From Myxococcales bacterium (lineage in GTDB: Bacteria; Myxococcota_A; UBA9160; SMWR01), in assembly GCA_022572485.1 (NCBI GenBank), contig JACZVU010000051.1, forward strand, positions 1-15,243: DNA of 15,243 bases, read 5' to 3'. Positions 7,014 to 14,254 of this stretch are shown here, one piece after another; within the stretch, counting starts at the first letter, position 1; each line of letters opens with the position of its first letter. Made by a program: the position numbers and the translations under genes. Under the pieces are notes generated by a model, which saw only the letters and a program-made list of their open reading frames with translations, was not told the DNA's origin and ran no database searches.

Positions 7014-8435
7014 TCAGCGGTCCTGGCTGAGCCCGTTCTCCTTCATTTTGTAAAGCAGGGCCTTGTAACTGATCTGCAAGCGTTGAGCAGCTTTCTTTCG
7101 ATTCCAGCGCGTCTCCTGCAGAACTTTCTCGATCACTCCCTTCTCGGCTAGTTGAGCGGCACGCCGAGAGATTGCCTTTAGGTCGATTCCTTGCTCACTT
7201 GAGAAATCTGCACCCAGGGGCCCCAGATCCAGGGAATCGCTGGCTTCTTCGCGCTCCTGATAGCGCGAGCCGGTGAGCTTGATTTCCTCGACGACGGCCT
7301 CTTCGTTGCCCAAGACGACCATACGGCGCACCAGATTCTCGAGCTCCCGAACATTTCCAGGCCAGTAGTATTTCGCAAAGATCTCGATCGTCTCGGGCAA
7401 CAGCTGGGTCAGGTTCTTGTGGTATTGCTCGTTGTTCTTTTGCAGGAACTGGTCGACCAGCAGCGGAATGGCGTCCCTGCGCTCGCGGAGCGGCGGCAGG
7501 TGGACGGTCACTACGTTGAGCCGGTAGTAGAGGTCTTCTCGGAACGAGCCATCGGCAACCGCCTCTTCGAGATTCCGGTTGGTGGCAGCGATGATGCGCG
7601 TGTCGACGCGGACATCGGATTCGCTTCCAAGGCGCGAGAACTCGCCGTCCTGCAGGACCTGCAAGAGCTTCGCTTGGAGCGATGGGTGCATCTCGCTGAT
7701 CTCGTCCAGGAAGATCGTTCCGTGATTCGCGTACTCGAACTTGCCGAGTTTCCTCTTGTGTGCTCCCGTGAAGGCGCCCTTTTCGAAGCCAAACAGCTCG
7801 CTCTCGAGCAGCTCAGAGGGCAGCGCCGCGCAGTTCACTTTGACGAAAGGCTGGTTGCGGCGATCGGAGAGCTGGAACAGGGTCCTCGCCACGACCTCTT
7901 TGCCGGTACCACTTTCGCCCCGAATCAGCACCGTGATATCCGTATCCGCGACCTGCTCGATGATGTCGCGGATCTCGCGCATCTTCGGATTGTCGCCCGT
8001 CAGCAACATAAGCTCGGTTTCGGAGCGCGCTCGACCGCGCAAGCGCTCGACCTCCTGCTTGAGGGCGCGCTTTTCGAGGGCTTTCTGAAAGGCGAGTTCG
8101 AGCTCCTCGACCTCGAAAGGTTTGCGAAGAAAATCGGACGCGCCGCGCCGCATGGCTTCGACGATGTTTCGCGCCTGCCCGTGACCCGAAAGCATCACGA
8201 CCGGCACGTCGGGCAAGCGCTGTTTGAGTTTCTCGAGGGTATGGAGGCCGTCCATTCCCGGCAGGACCACATCGAGGGTGATCAGATCCGGTCGGGTGGT
8301 ATCCAGTTTTCGCAAAGCCTCTTCGCCATCGGCCACGGCGAAAACCTCGTAACCCTGACGGGAAACCAGCGCCTCCATGTAGTCCCGCACGCCGGGGTCG
8401 TCGTCGATCACCAGAACCCGAAATCGGTCAGCCAT
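7014..8435 (-). CDS. NtrC-type sigma-54-dependent response regulator
   Basis: A 473-residue three-domain regulator. The receiver domain (about 1-120) has acidic residues Asp11/Asp12, phospho-acceptor Asp55 (LITLDVVLPGMDG) and Lys105 (FLRKPF). The AAA+ domain (about 145-380) has Walker A GESGTGKE at 173-180, the sigma-54 contact motif GAFTGA at 220-225 and Walker B IFLDEI at 241-246. The C-terminal Fis-type helix-turn-helix (about 430-466, NRKKAAQRLQISYKALLYKMKENGL) binds DNA. It is expected to activate sigma-54 promoters when phosphorylated. PEP-CTERM loci often carry a PrsR regulator; this one sits in that position, but its C-terminus looks more like general NtrC-type regulators, so I do not assign prsR. 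No sensor kinase gene is in the window. An AAGGAG ribosome site lies 7 bases upstream of the ATG. It is first in the left cluster, so autoregulation is likely. Confidence 0.95.
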   Translation of the reverse strand: MADRFRVLVIDDDPGVRDYMEALVSRQGYEVFAVADGEEALRKLDTTRPDLITLDVVLPGMDGLHTLEKLKQRLPDVPVVMLSGHGQARNIVEAMRRGASDFLRKPFEVEELELAFQKALEKRALKQEVERLRGRARSETELMLLTGDNPKMREIRDIIEQVADTDITVLIRGESGTGKEVVARTLFQLSDRRNQPFVKVNCAALPSELLESELFGFEKGAFTGAHKRKLGKFEYANHGTIFLDEISEMHPSLQAKLLQVLQDGEFSRLGSESDVRVDTRIIAATNRNLEEAVADGSFREDLYYRLNVVTVHLPPLRERRDAIPLLVDQFLQKNNEQYHKNLTQLLPETIEIFAKYYWPGNVRELENLVRRMVVLGNEEAVVEEIKLTGSRYQEREEASDSLDLGPLGADFSSEQGIDLKAISRRAAQLAEKGVIEKVLQETRWNRKKAAQRLQISYKALLYKMKENGLSQDR

Positions 8436-8442
8436 TCAAGCA

Positions 8443-8448
8443 CTCCTT
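8443..8448 (-). promoter_or_regulatory. Ribosome binding site of the response regulator
   Basis: On the minus strand this reads aaggag, seven bases before the ATG at 8435. It supports that start over longer upstream frames that would run into the tandem repeat. Confidence 0.7.
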
Positions 8449-8490
8449 CACAACGGCCCTCTCATTTTCGCGCGATCCGCCTGGGCCGTT

Positions 8491-8568
8491 CTTTCCCCGT
8501 CGAATCGGCTCCCGCCTTTTCCCGGTCGAATCGGCTCCCGCCTTTTCCCGGTCGAATCGGTTCCCGCC
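8491..8568. repeat. 26-base tandem repeat, about 2.7-3 copies
   Basis: The unit tcgaatcggctcccgccttt plus tcccgg occurs exactly at 8500-8525 and 8526-8551, followed by a partial third copy at 8552-8568 with one change (c to t at 8561). Nine bases before the first copy (8491-8499) resemble the end of the unit. It sits in the control region between the divergent clusters. Related single matches (ggtcgattcggctcc) appear in the small gene at about 8969-8983. Confidence 0.9.
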
Positions 8569-8782
8569 TCGAATCACGAATGGCACGGACCAGCGGAAAT
8601 CGGCTTCTATCTGCAAATTCGCAAGCCCGCTGGATTCGGCTCCGATTCAAAGTCGAAGACAACAGTGTGAAATAAATTTCCTTCAATAGGAAGAAGTTTT
8701 TCCCCACGGAACGATTTTTCCCATATCGGTAATTCGATTCTGTTTCATATTCCAAACTTGATCAAAATAGACGATAATCGAC

Positions 8783-8794
8783 GACTCTTGAGTC
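8783..8794. promoter_or_regulatory. Short dyad gactcttgagtc in the AT-rich control region
   Basis: Perfect 5-base arms around a two-base centre. It lies about 115 bases upstream of the right-hand operon's first start codon and could be a binding site for a dimeric regulator. Short dyads arise by chance, so the assignment is weak. Confidence 0.25.
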
Positions 8795-8908
8795 AATATG
8801 GGTCTAAATACCTCCAGATAGGCTTCACCGGCCTGAATGCTTGGAACGGCTTTACTCGAAAGCGCAACTAGCCGAAGTAGACTCCGAGAAATTGAGAGGG
8901 ATTGCACG

Positions 8909-9163
8909 ATGGGCCAGAAAGCGCCGTCCTTGGGTCGACGGCTACTCAACGGGTGGATGGCGATCGCCGGTCGATTCGGCTCCGTACAGACGTCGATGAT
9001 CCTGGTCCTGATGTACGGACTGCTGATCGGACCGGTCGGCCTCGCGCTCGCGATCGGTCGAAGCGACCCATTGGCAAAACGCGGTTGGAAGACTGTCAAG
9101 CCCGTTTGGCTGGACGCGGATACCGCGAAACCGGATCTCGAGCGGGCCAAACTTCTTTCTTGA
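8909..9163 (+). CDS. Small SxtJ-like membrane protein
   Basis: An 84-residue protein with one clear membrane helix at about residues 28-49 (TSMILVLMYGLLIGPVGLAL), followed by a short IGRSDPLAKRGW segment and a polar tail rich in Lys/Asp. The pattern of a helix ending in 'P-x-G-L-x-x-x-x-G-x-x-DPL' is like the C-terminal half of SxtJ-family membrane proteins, which accompany carbamoyltransferases (SxtI/NodU type) in saxitoxin and other loci. The gene ends 22 bases before a carbamoyltransferase, which strengthens the link. Its role is not known; it may anchor the enzyme at the inner membrane. I chose the ATG at 8909 because GAGAGGG lies 8 bases upstream; a longer frame opens at 8837 but has no ribosome site. 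Confidence 0.78.
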   Translation: MGQKAPSLGRRLLNGWMAIAGRFGSVQTSMILVLMYGLLIGPVGLALAIGRSDPLAKRGWKTVKPVWLDADTAKPDLERAKLLS

Positions 9164-9185
9164 GCGTCCGAACCCGGAGTCGCGC

Positions 9186-10925
9186 GTGAACATTCTCGGA
9201 ATTTCCTGCTTCTATCACGACGCCGCAGCGGCCTTGCTCTGCGATGGCGAACTGGTCGCCGCCGCGCACGAAGAGCGATTTACCCGCAAGCGCCACGATC
9301 CCGGCGTTCCGATCCAGGCCGTGAAGTACTGCCTGCAGGAAGCCGGACTTTCAATCGACGACATCGATTACCTGGCGTTTTACGACAAGCCGTTCGTAAA
9401 GTTCGAGCGGATCCTGATGACCTATCTCGCGACCTTTCCGCGCTCGCTTCCATCGTTCAGCAAGTCCATGCCGATCTGGCTCAAGGAAAAGCTCTGGGTT
9501 CCTCGCATCATGCACGACAAGCTCGGATTCGCTGGTGAAGTGCTCTTCGCCGAGCACCACCAAAGCCACGCCGCGTCGGCCTTCCTGCCCTCCCCGTTCG
9601 AGGAAGCCGCGATCCTCACCTGCGATGGTGTCGGCGAGTGGGCGACCACCACACAGGGCGTGGGGCGGGGAAATCAGTTCGAATTGATCAAAGAGGCCCG
9701 CTTCCCCCACTCGCTGGGCCTGCTCTACAGCGCGTTCACCTATTATCTCGGCTTCAAGGTCAACAGTGCCGAGTACAAGGTCATGGGTGCCGCGCCCTAC
9801 GGCGATCCGAAGTACACCGACCAGATCTTCGACAACCTCATCGACGTGCGCGAAGACGGATCCTTCAAACTCAACATGAAGTACTTCGCGTACGACTACG
9901 GTTTGACGATGATCAACCGCAAGTTCGACGCACTGTTCGGCAAGCCCCGTCGCAGCTCCGAATCAGAGATGGAGCAATTTCACTGGGACATGGCGGCGAG
10001 CATCCAGCGCGTGACCGAGGAGATCATGCTCCGCATCGTGCGTGATCTCCATCAGAGAACAGGCCTGAAGAACCTCTGCATGGCGGGCGGTGTCGCGCTC
10101 AACTGCGTTTCCAACGGACGAATCCTCCGCGAGGGCCCGTTCGAAAAGCTCTGGATCCAACCCGCTGCGGGGGACGCGGGCGGCTCACTCGGCGCGGCGC
10201 TCTTCGTCGACGGCTGCGTATTCGACCATCCGCGCAAGACCCGCATGGAGCACGCCTACTGGGGACCGGATTTTTCCGACGAAGCCATCCGGAGCACCCT
10301 CGACACGCGGGAAGCCCGCTATCGGAGCTTGCCCCGCGCCGAGATGATCGCCGAAACCGCGCACCGCTTGAGCGAGGATCAGGCGGTGGTCGGCTGGTTC
10401 CAGGGCCGCCTCGAATGGGGCCCCCGCTCCCTCGGAAGCCGCAGCATCCTCGCCGATGCGCGCAACCAGGAGAATTGGAAGCGGGTGAACTTGAAGATCA
10501 AATTCCGGGAGAGCTTCCGGCCGTTTGCACCCGCGGTGCTCGCCGAGAAGGCCTCCGAGTGGTTCGACATCGATCGCGAGAGCCCCTACATGCTCCTCGT
10601 ATGTCAGGTTCAAGAGGGGAAGCACATCCCCGCCGTGACGCATAGGGACGGCTCCGCGCGGCTGCAGACGGTCACGCGGGAAAGCCACGCCATTTTCTAC
10701 GACCTGCTGTCGGCGTTCGACGAGCGAACGGATTGCCCCGTATTGATCAACACCTCGTTCAATGTCCGCGGGGAGCCGATCGTCTGCACGCCCGATGACG
10801 CTTACCTCTGCTTCATGCGAACCCAGATGGACGTTCTCGTTCTCGGCAACCAAATTCTCCTCAAAGAGGATCAGCCCGAACTGATCGAAGATTTCGACTG
10901 GCGCGAGCGTTACGAACTGGATTGA
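9186..10925 (+). CDS. Carbamoyltransferase, NodU/CmcH/SxtI family
   Basis: A 579-residue enzyme with both halves of the family. The N-terminal Kae1-like domain starts MNILGISCFYHDAAAALL and contains the metal-binding HHQSHA motif (His124, His128), DGVGEW at 147-152 and MAGGVALNC from residue 299. The C-terminal carbamoyltransferase domain has GRLEWGPRSLGSR at 407-419, FRESFRPFAP and NTSFNVRGEP at 522-531. Family members make carbamoyl-adenylate from carbamoyl phosphate and ATP and transfer the carbamoyl group to a hydroxyl of a sugar or small molecule in the cytoplasm. Length is normal and all key motifs are intact, so it should be active. In an EPS locus the likely acceptor is a sugar of the polymer or its precursor; this is inference. 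It starts at a GTG at 9186 with CGGAG about 7 bases upstream. It is flanked by two tiny membrane-protein genes. Confidence 0.95.
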   Translation: MNILGISCFYHDAAAALLCDGELVAAAHEERFTRKRHDPGVPIQAVKYCLQEAGLSIDDIDYLAFYDKPFVKFERILMTYLATFPRSLPSFSKSMPIWLKEKLWVPRIMHDKLGFAGEVLFAEHHQSHAASAFLPSPFEEAAILTCDGVGEWATTTQGVGRGNQFELIKEARFPHSLGLLYSAFTYYLGFKVNSAEYKVMGAAPYGDPKYTDQIFDNLIDVREDGSFKLNMKYFAYDYGLTMINRKFDALFGKPRRSSESEMEQFHWDMAASIQRVTEEIMLRIVRDLHQRTGLKNLCMAGGVALNCVSNGRILREGPFEKLWIQPAAGDAGGSLGAALFVDGCVFDHPRKTRMEHAYWGPDFSDEAIRSTLDTREARYRSLPRAEMIAETAHRLSEDQAVVGWFQGRLEWGPRSLGSRSILADARNQENWKRVNLKIKFRESFRPFAPAVLAEKASEWFDIDRESPYMLLVCQVQEGKHIPAVTHRDGSARLQTVTRESHAIFYDLLSAFDERTDCPVLINTSFNVRGEPIVCTPDDAYLCFMRTQMDVLVLGNQILLKEDQPELIEDFDWRERYELD

Positions 10926-10931
10926 TTCAAC

Positions 10932-10959
10932 GCGACGGTGCGGGCGGCCGCACCGTTGT
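10932..10959 (+). other. Strong intergenic hairpin
   Basis: Arms acggtgcgg (10935-10943) and ccgcaccgt (10948-10956) pair perfectly around a gcgg loop, with three further pairs outward (two of them G-U). It lies between the carbamoyltransferase stop and the ribosome site of the next gene. No T-run follows, so it is not a standard intrinsic terminator; it may stabilise or process the mRNA or dampen read-through. Confidence 0.65.
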
Positions 10960-10963
10960 CAAC

Positions 10964-10970
10964 AAGGAGG
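10964..10970 (+). promoter_or_regulatory. Near-perfect Shine-Dalgarno deciding the DUF5989 start
   Basis: The sequence aaggagg lies five bases before the ATG at 10976 and is the best ribosome site in the window. It fixes the start of the small protein and rejects the upstream ATG at 10922 that would run through the hairpin. Confidence 0.85.
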
Positions 10971-10975
10971 CTTGG

Positions 10976-11158
10976 ATGGCGCGTTCCAGCGGAGGTTTTC
11001 GCGATCGGCTCTTGATCTTTGGTGAACTCTGGTCCTTCATGAGAGTCCGGAAGAAGTGGTGGTTGGGGCCGATCGTGGCCATGATCCTGCTGCTCTCGGT
11101 CTTGATCGTGCTCACCGAAGGCTCGGCGGTTGCACCCTTCATCTACGCGCTCTTCTAG
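10976..11158 (+). CDS. DUF5989 small membrane protein
   Basis: A 60-residue protein: a positively charged amphipathic N-terminus (MARSSGGFRDRLLIFGELWS, then FMRVRKKWW) and one membrane helix at about residues 30-48 ending in EGSAVAPFIYALF. This matches the DUF5989 family, tiny proteins that repeatedly sit directly downstream of NodU-type carbamoyltransferases in polysaccharide and natural-product loci. The family function is not known; a membrane anchor or partner for the carbamoyltransferase is a reasonable guess. The very strong ribosome site suggests high translation relative to its neighbours. It ends 36 bases before the exosortase. Confidence 0.9.
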   Translation: MARSSGGFRDRLLIFGELWSFMRVRKKWWLGPIVAMILLLSVLIVLTEGSAVAPFIYALF

Positions 11159-11194
11159 ACGGACGAGAATACGCGAGAGGGGTTCGGGCTCAAA

Positions 11195-12097
11195 ATGACC
11201 GAAGCGGCGACGGTTGCGGTTTCCGCGCGCGATGCACGCGAGCGTCAAATGTCGATCCTCTACGCGGGGGCCGCCAGCGCTCTCGCGTTCGGTATCTTCG
11301 GCCCGATCCTCTACTACATGTTCCTGCATTGGGGATTGGTCGACGACTATTCCCACGGCTTTCTCATCGGACCGCTCGCGCTCTACTTCGCGTGGGAGCG
11401 CCGGCACGACCTACGCCGTGCGAACATCCGGCCCTCTTGGTGGGGCTTGGCCCCTCTCGCACTCGGATCGCTCGCTCTGCTGATCGGTCGGCTCGGCGTG
11501 GAACTGACCAGCATGCGCGCCTCCTTCGTGCTGACGCTCATGGGTCTCCAGATTCTCCTGCTCGGTCGCGCAGTCTTTCGAATCCTGGCATTCCCGATGT
11601 TCTTCTTGTTCTTCATGGTGCCGCTCCCGCAATCCTTCGTGAACGTGGTCGCGTTTCCTCTCCAGCTGATCGCTGCGGATTTCGCGGTCGAGGCGCTCCA
11701 CCTGCTGCGTGTCCCGGCCCTGCGGGAGGGAAACATCATTCACCTGGTGGGTACCCAGCTCTTCGTCGCGGAGGCCTGCGCGGGGTTGCGTTCGCTGATG
11801 GCACTCGGGACGCTGGCCGTGGTGTTCGCCTACTTCTTCCGGAAGAACCCGATAGAGCGAGCCATCATCGTGGCTTCGGCGATCCCCATCGCCATCTTCG
11901 TCAACGCATTCCGGGTCGCCCTCGCCGGCTATCTCGCGCATCACGTGGGCATCGGTGCGGCTCAAGATCTGATCCACCAGACGGAAGGATTCTTCACCTT
12001 CGGCTTGGCATGCGGGCTGCTGCTCATCGAAGCCTGGCTGCTTTCGATGTTTTGGCCACGCGCTTGGCGGTGGTCGCGCAGTAAGGTGCAGCGATGA
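11195..12097 (+). CDS. Exosortase (stand-alone, without fused EpsI domain)
   Basis: A 300-residue multi-pass inner-membrane cysteine protease/transpeptidase. The catalytic triad is visible in order: Cys195 in VAEACAGLRS, Arg240 in VNAFRVALAGYL and His261 in LIHQTEGFFTFG. The family motifs YSHGFLIGPLALY (residues 52-64) and FMVPLPQ (140-146) are also present. About eight hydrophobic segments span the protein. Exosortases recognise a C-terminal PEP-CTERM-like tail on surface proteins, cut it and are thought to attach the protein to a cell-surface glycan. XrtA-type enzymes often carry a C-terminal EpsI domain; here that part is a separate gene whose start overlaps this stop (ATGA at 12094-12097). 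The exosortase subtype cannot be fixed by eye. The ribosome site (GAGAGGGG) lies rather far (about 12 bases) from the ATG. Confidence 0.95.
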   Translation: MTEAATVAVSARDARERQMSILYAGAASALAFGIFGPILYYMFLHWGLVDDYSHGFLIGPLALYFAWERRHDLRRANIRPSWWGLAPLALGSLALLIGRLGVELTSMRASFVLTLMGLQILLLGRAVFRILAFPMFFLFFMVPLPQSFVNVVAFPLQLIAADFAVEALHLLRVPALREGNIIHLVGTQLFVAEACAGLRSLMALGTLAVVFAYFFRKNPIERAIIVASAIPIAIFVNAFRVALAGYLAHHVGIGAAQDLIHQTEGFFTFGLACGLLLIEAWLLSMFWPRAWRWSRSKVQR

Positions 12098-12756
12098 TCA
12101 AGCTGTGTGTCGCATTGGCGTTTCTGGGGCTCAACTTCTACACCTACCACTACCTTGCGACCGATCCGGTTTTTCCAGACCGAGAACGCTTCGAGGATTT
12201 TCCCGATCAGCTGGAAGACTGGACCTGTCAGGAGCGCCTGGTGATCGATGACGAGACCGTCGACAACCTCGGCGTGACCGATTATCTGCTCTGCAGCTTC
12301 AAGAATCCGGCGTTCCACAACACGGTGGGGGTCTATGTGGGTTACCACGCCAGCCAGGTTCGCGAAGAGGGTGGTGGCTCCGGCGAAAACGCGATCCACC
12401 CGCCCGCCCACTGCCTGCCGGGATCGGGTTGGGCCGTCATCGACAACCGCCAGGTGGAACTCGATATGCCCGGCCTGCCCCAGCTTCCCGCAACCGTGCG
12501 GCGACTGGTGATCGCGCAGGGCAACGACCGACAACTCACCTACTACTGGTACCAGAGCCGCGGGCGCGTGCTTTCGCAGGATTGGAAGAAGATCCTCTAC
12601 GTCGGACTCGACCGCGCCATGCGAAGCCGCACCGACGGCTCGCTGGTGCGCTTCACGGTGCCGATTCTGCGCAAAGACGAGGCCGCCGCAGAAGCGAGCT
12701 TCTACGACTTCGCGCCCCGGGTCCTGGCGCGGTTACCGGCCTATGTTCCCGAATAG
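12094..12756 (+). CDS. EpsI-like exosortase-associated protein (DUF3485)
   Basis: A 220-residue protein with an N-terminal membrane anchor or uncleaved signal (about residues 4-20), then a periplasmic domain. The EpsI signature is plain: IHPPAHCLPGSGW at residues 101-113, followed by YYWYQSRGR and a C-terminal FTVPI segment. In XrtA systems this domain is fused to or encoded next to the exosortase and is needed for EPS production in Methylobacillus-type loci; its biochemical role is unknown. Its start codon overlaps the exosortase stop by four bases, indicating coupled translation and near 1:1 production. The last 14 bases overlap the next gene. Confidence 0.92.
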   Translation: MIKLCVALAFLGLNFYTYHYLATDPVFPDRERFEDFPDQLEDWTCQERLVIDDETVDNLGVTDYLLCSFKNPAFHNTVGVYVGYHASQVREEGGGSGENAIHPPAHCLPGSGWAVIDNRQVELDMPGLPQLPATVRRLVIAQGNDRQLTYYWYQSRGRVLSQDWKKILYVGLDRAMRSRTDGSLVRFTVPILRKDEAAAEASFYDFAPRVLARLPAYVPE

Positions 12757-14254
12757 CGCAATCCCCGTAGGCCTCGCGCGGACCGAGCCGACCTACGCGG
12801 GGTTGAAGCCACCCTACGGCCCCGGAAAGGCCTTGCCGGAACTGGCCGACCTGCTCGACAATGCCAGCGCCGACGAACCGTACAACCACGTCTACGCGGC
12901 GGTTCGGGCCGCCCTCTGGAGCCTCGGGCTCGACGCGAAGCATTTTGGAAGCACCGATTGGAACCCGCTCGGCACCTTGACCCCCCGCGGAAGCCACATC
13001 GTCCTCAAGCCGAACTTCATCCGGCACTGGAACCCCAAAGCCGACACGCACTCCGGTCATGCCACCATCGAATCCGTCATCACCCACGGCACCGTATTGC
13101 GTGCGGTAGTCGACTACGCGTTCCTGGCCGCGGGTGTCGAGGGGTCCGTAACGATCGCCGAAGCACCTCAGCACGACTGCGACTTCGAGCAGATCCGCGA
13201 GATTGCGGGCCTCGACGATCTCGTTCGCTTCTACGACGAAAAACTCGGGCGCGAACTCGAGATCATCGACCTCCGGCGCGAATCCGCGACGTATCGCGAC
13301 GCCGTCATCACCGAGCGCCACCCGCTTCCGGGTGATCCGCACGGCTACCGGATGATCGATCTGGGTCGCAGCAGCGCGTTCGAGCAATCTGGCCTCGACC
13401 CCCAGCGTTTTCGCGGCGCCGACTATGATCCGGGTCCGACCACAGAGCACCATCGCGATGGCAAGAACGAGTACCTGCTCTCGGAAACCGTTCTATCCGC
13501 CGACCTCGTCGTGAACCTTCCCAAACTCAAGACCCACAAGAAAACCGGCGTGACCCTCGCGCTCAAGAACCTCGTCGGGATCAACGGCGACAAGAATTTC
13601 CTACCCCACCACTGTGTCGGATCCGTCGACCAGGGGGGCGATGAATACCCGGGATCGAGTTGGTTCGACGCGGCCCGCAGCCGGGGTACGGAGATCGGGC
13701 GTTCACTGCTCAAGCGGCAAGTGGGAACGAAGTCGATCCAGTGGCTGCGGCGCGTTGAAAAGGCGATCCGCGGAAATGACTTCATCCGCAGCGGAAACTG
13801 GTACGGAAACCGCACCACCTGGCGGATGTGTGTCGATCTCAATCGCTGCCTCTACTACAGCGACGCGAAAGGGGAGGATTTTGAAGCCCCCGAGCCGAGC
13901 CGAAAGGTGCTCACCGTGATGGATGGCGTCATTGCAGGAGAGGGCGACGGACCGCTCGCGCCCGGGAACGTTTCGCTCGGGGTGATCATCGCCGCCACGG
14001 ACCCGATCGCGCTCGATCTGGTCGCCCTTCGCCTGATGGGTTTCGATGAGCAGAACATCCCCAAGATCTGCGAACCGATGACCGATCACAAACTTCGAGT
14101 CACCGACGTTCGGAGCCCCGAGGACGTCATCGTTTACGAAGTCAATGCCCAGAGCCACGAGATGCAACGCCGCCCGCTGAACGAGATTCGCTGCGAGCAC
14201 GTCTTTCTCGCGCATCCGGGTTGGATCGGCCACATCGAGAGGGGGTCGGCATGA
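12743..14254 (+). CDS. DUF362 domain-containing protein
   Basis: A 503-residue soluble protein of the DUF362 family. The family core is seen in the HIVLKPNFI segment (about residues 85-93), AEAPQHDCDFEQI, and VVNLPKLKTHKKTGVTLALK followed by NLVGINGDK (from about 256), with a late DGVIAGEGDGPLAPG and ATDPIALDLVALRLMG. No CxxCxxC cluster is visible, so the ferredoxin domain found in some DUF362 proteins is absent. The reaction is not known for most members, but the family occurs in polysaccharide and iron-sulfur contexts. The gene overlaps the EpsI-like gene by 14 bases and the following oxidoreductase by four (ATGA), so it belongs to the same operon. The start ATG at 12743 has only a weak ribosome site, which fits translational coupling. 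The role in this locus is unknown. Confidence 0.88.
   Translation: MFPNSAIPVGLARTEPTYAGLKPPYGPGKALPELADLLDNASADEPYNHVYAAVRAALWSLGLDAKHFGSTDWNPLGTLTPRGSHIVLKPNFIRHWNPKADTHSGHATIESVITHGTVLRAVVDYAFLAAGVEGSVTIAEAPQHDCDFEQIREIAGLDDLVRFYDEKLGRELEIIDLRRESATYRDAVITERHPLPGDPHGYRMIDLGRSSAFEQSGLDPQRFRGADYDPGPTTEHHRDGKNEYLLSETVLSADLVVNLPKLKTHKKTGVTLALKNLVGINGDKNFLPHHCVGSVDQGGDEYPGSSWFDAARSRGTEIGRSLLKRQVGTKSIQWLRRVEKAIRGNDFIRSGNWYGNRTTWRMCVDLNRCLYYSDAKGEDFEAPEPSRKVLTVMDGVIAGEGDGPLAPGNVSLGVIIAATDPIALDLVALRLMGFDEQNIPKICEPMTDHKLRVTDVRSPEDVIVYEVNAQSHEMQRRPLNEIRCEHVFLAHPGWIGHIERGSA

Larger units (their letters stand above)
8436..8908. promoter_or_regulatory. Divergent control region between the two clusters
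   Basis: This 473-base non-coding region separates the two outward-facing clusters and must contain promoters for both. The left part (8440-8650) is GC-rich and carries a 26-base tandem repeat. The right part (about 8660-8830) is clearly AT-richer than anything else in the window and contains a direct repeat of tttttccc (8697 and 8715, 18 bases apart), the dyad gactcttgagtc (8783-8794) and cgataatcg (8772-8780). These are plausible regulator or sigma-factor sites. I could not find a full sigma-54 promoter or a well-spaced sigma-70 pair, so promoter positions are not assigned. Confidence 0.55.

Noticed and set aside
8491..8568. Tandem repeat as a CRISPR array
   Set aside because: The copies are directly adjacent with no spacers, there are fewer than three full units and no cas genes are present.
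8581..8596. Sigma-54 promoter: the -24 element tggcacg is perfect
   Set aside because: The expected GC of the -12 element is displaced by one base and TTGC is absent (agcgg instead), so the critical spacing fails.
7419..8675. A 418-codon plus-strand open frame across the regulator gene and control region
   Set aside because: Antisense shadow of a fully supported NtrC-type regulator; composition is typical of a mirror frame and no family is recognised.
8462..8755. A minus-strand frame of 97 codons reading through the tandem repeat as a repetitive peptide
   Set aside because: No ribosome site, it overlaps a competing frame, and the repeat length (26) is not a multiple of three, so the copies are read in different frames.
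10932..10959. Hairpin as an intrinsic terminator
   Set aside because: No run of T follows the stem, and the next gene starts 17 bases later on the same strand with a strong ribosome site.
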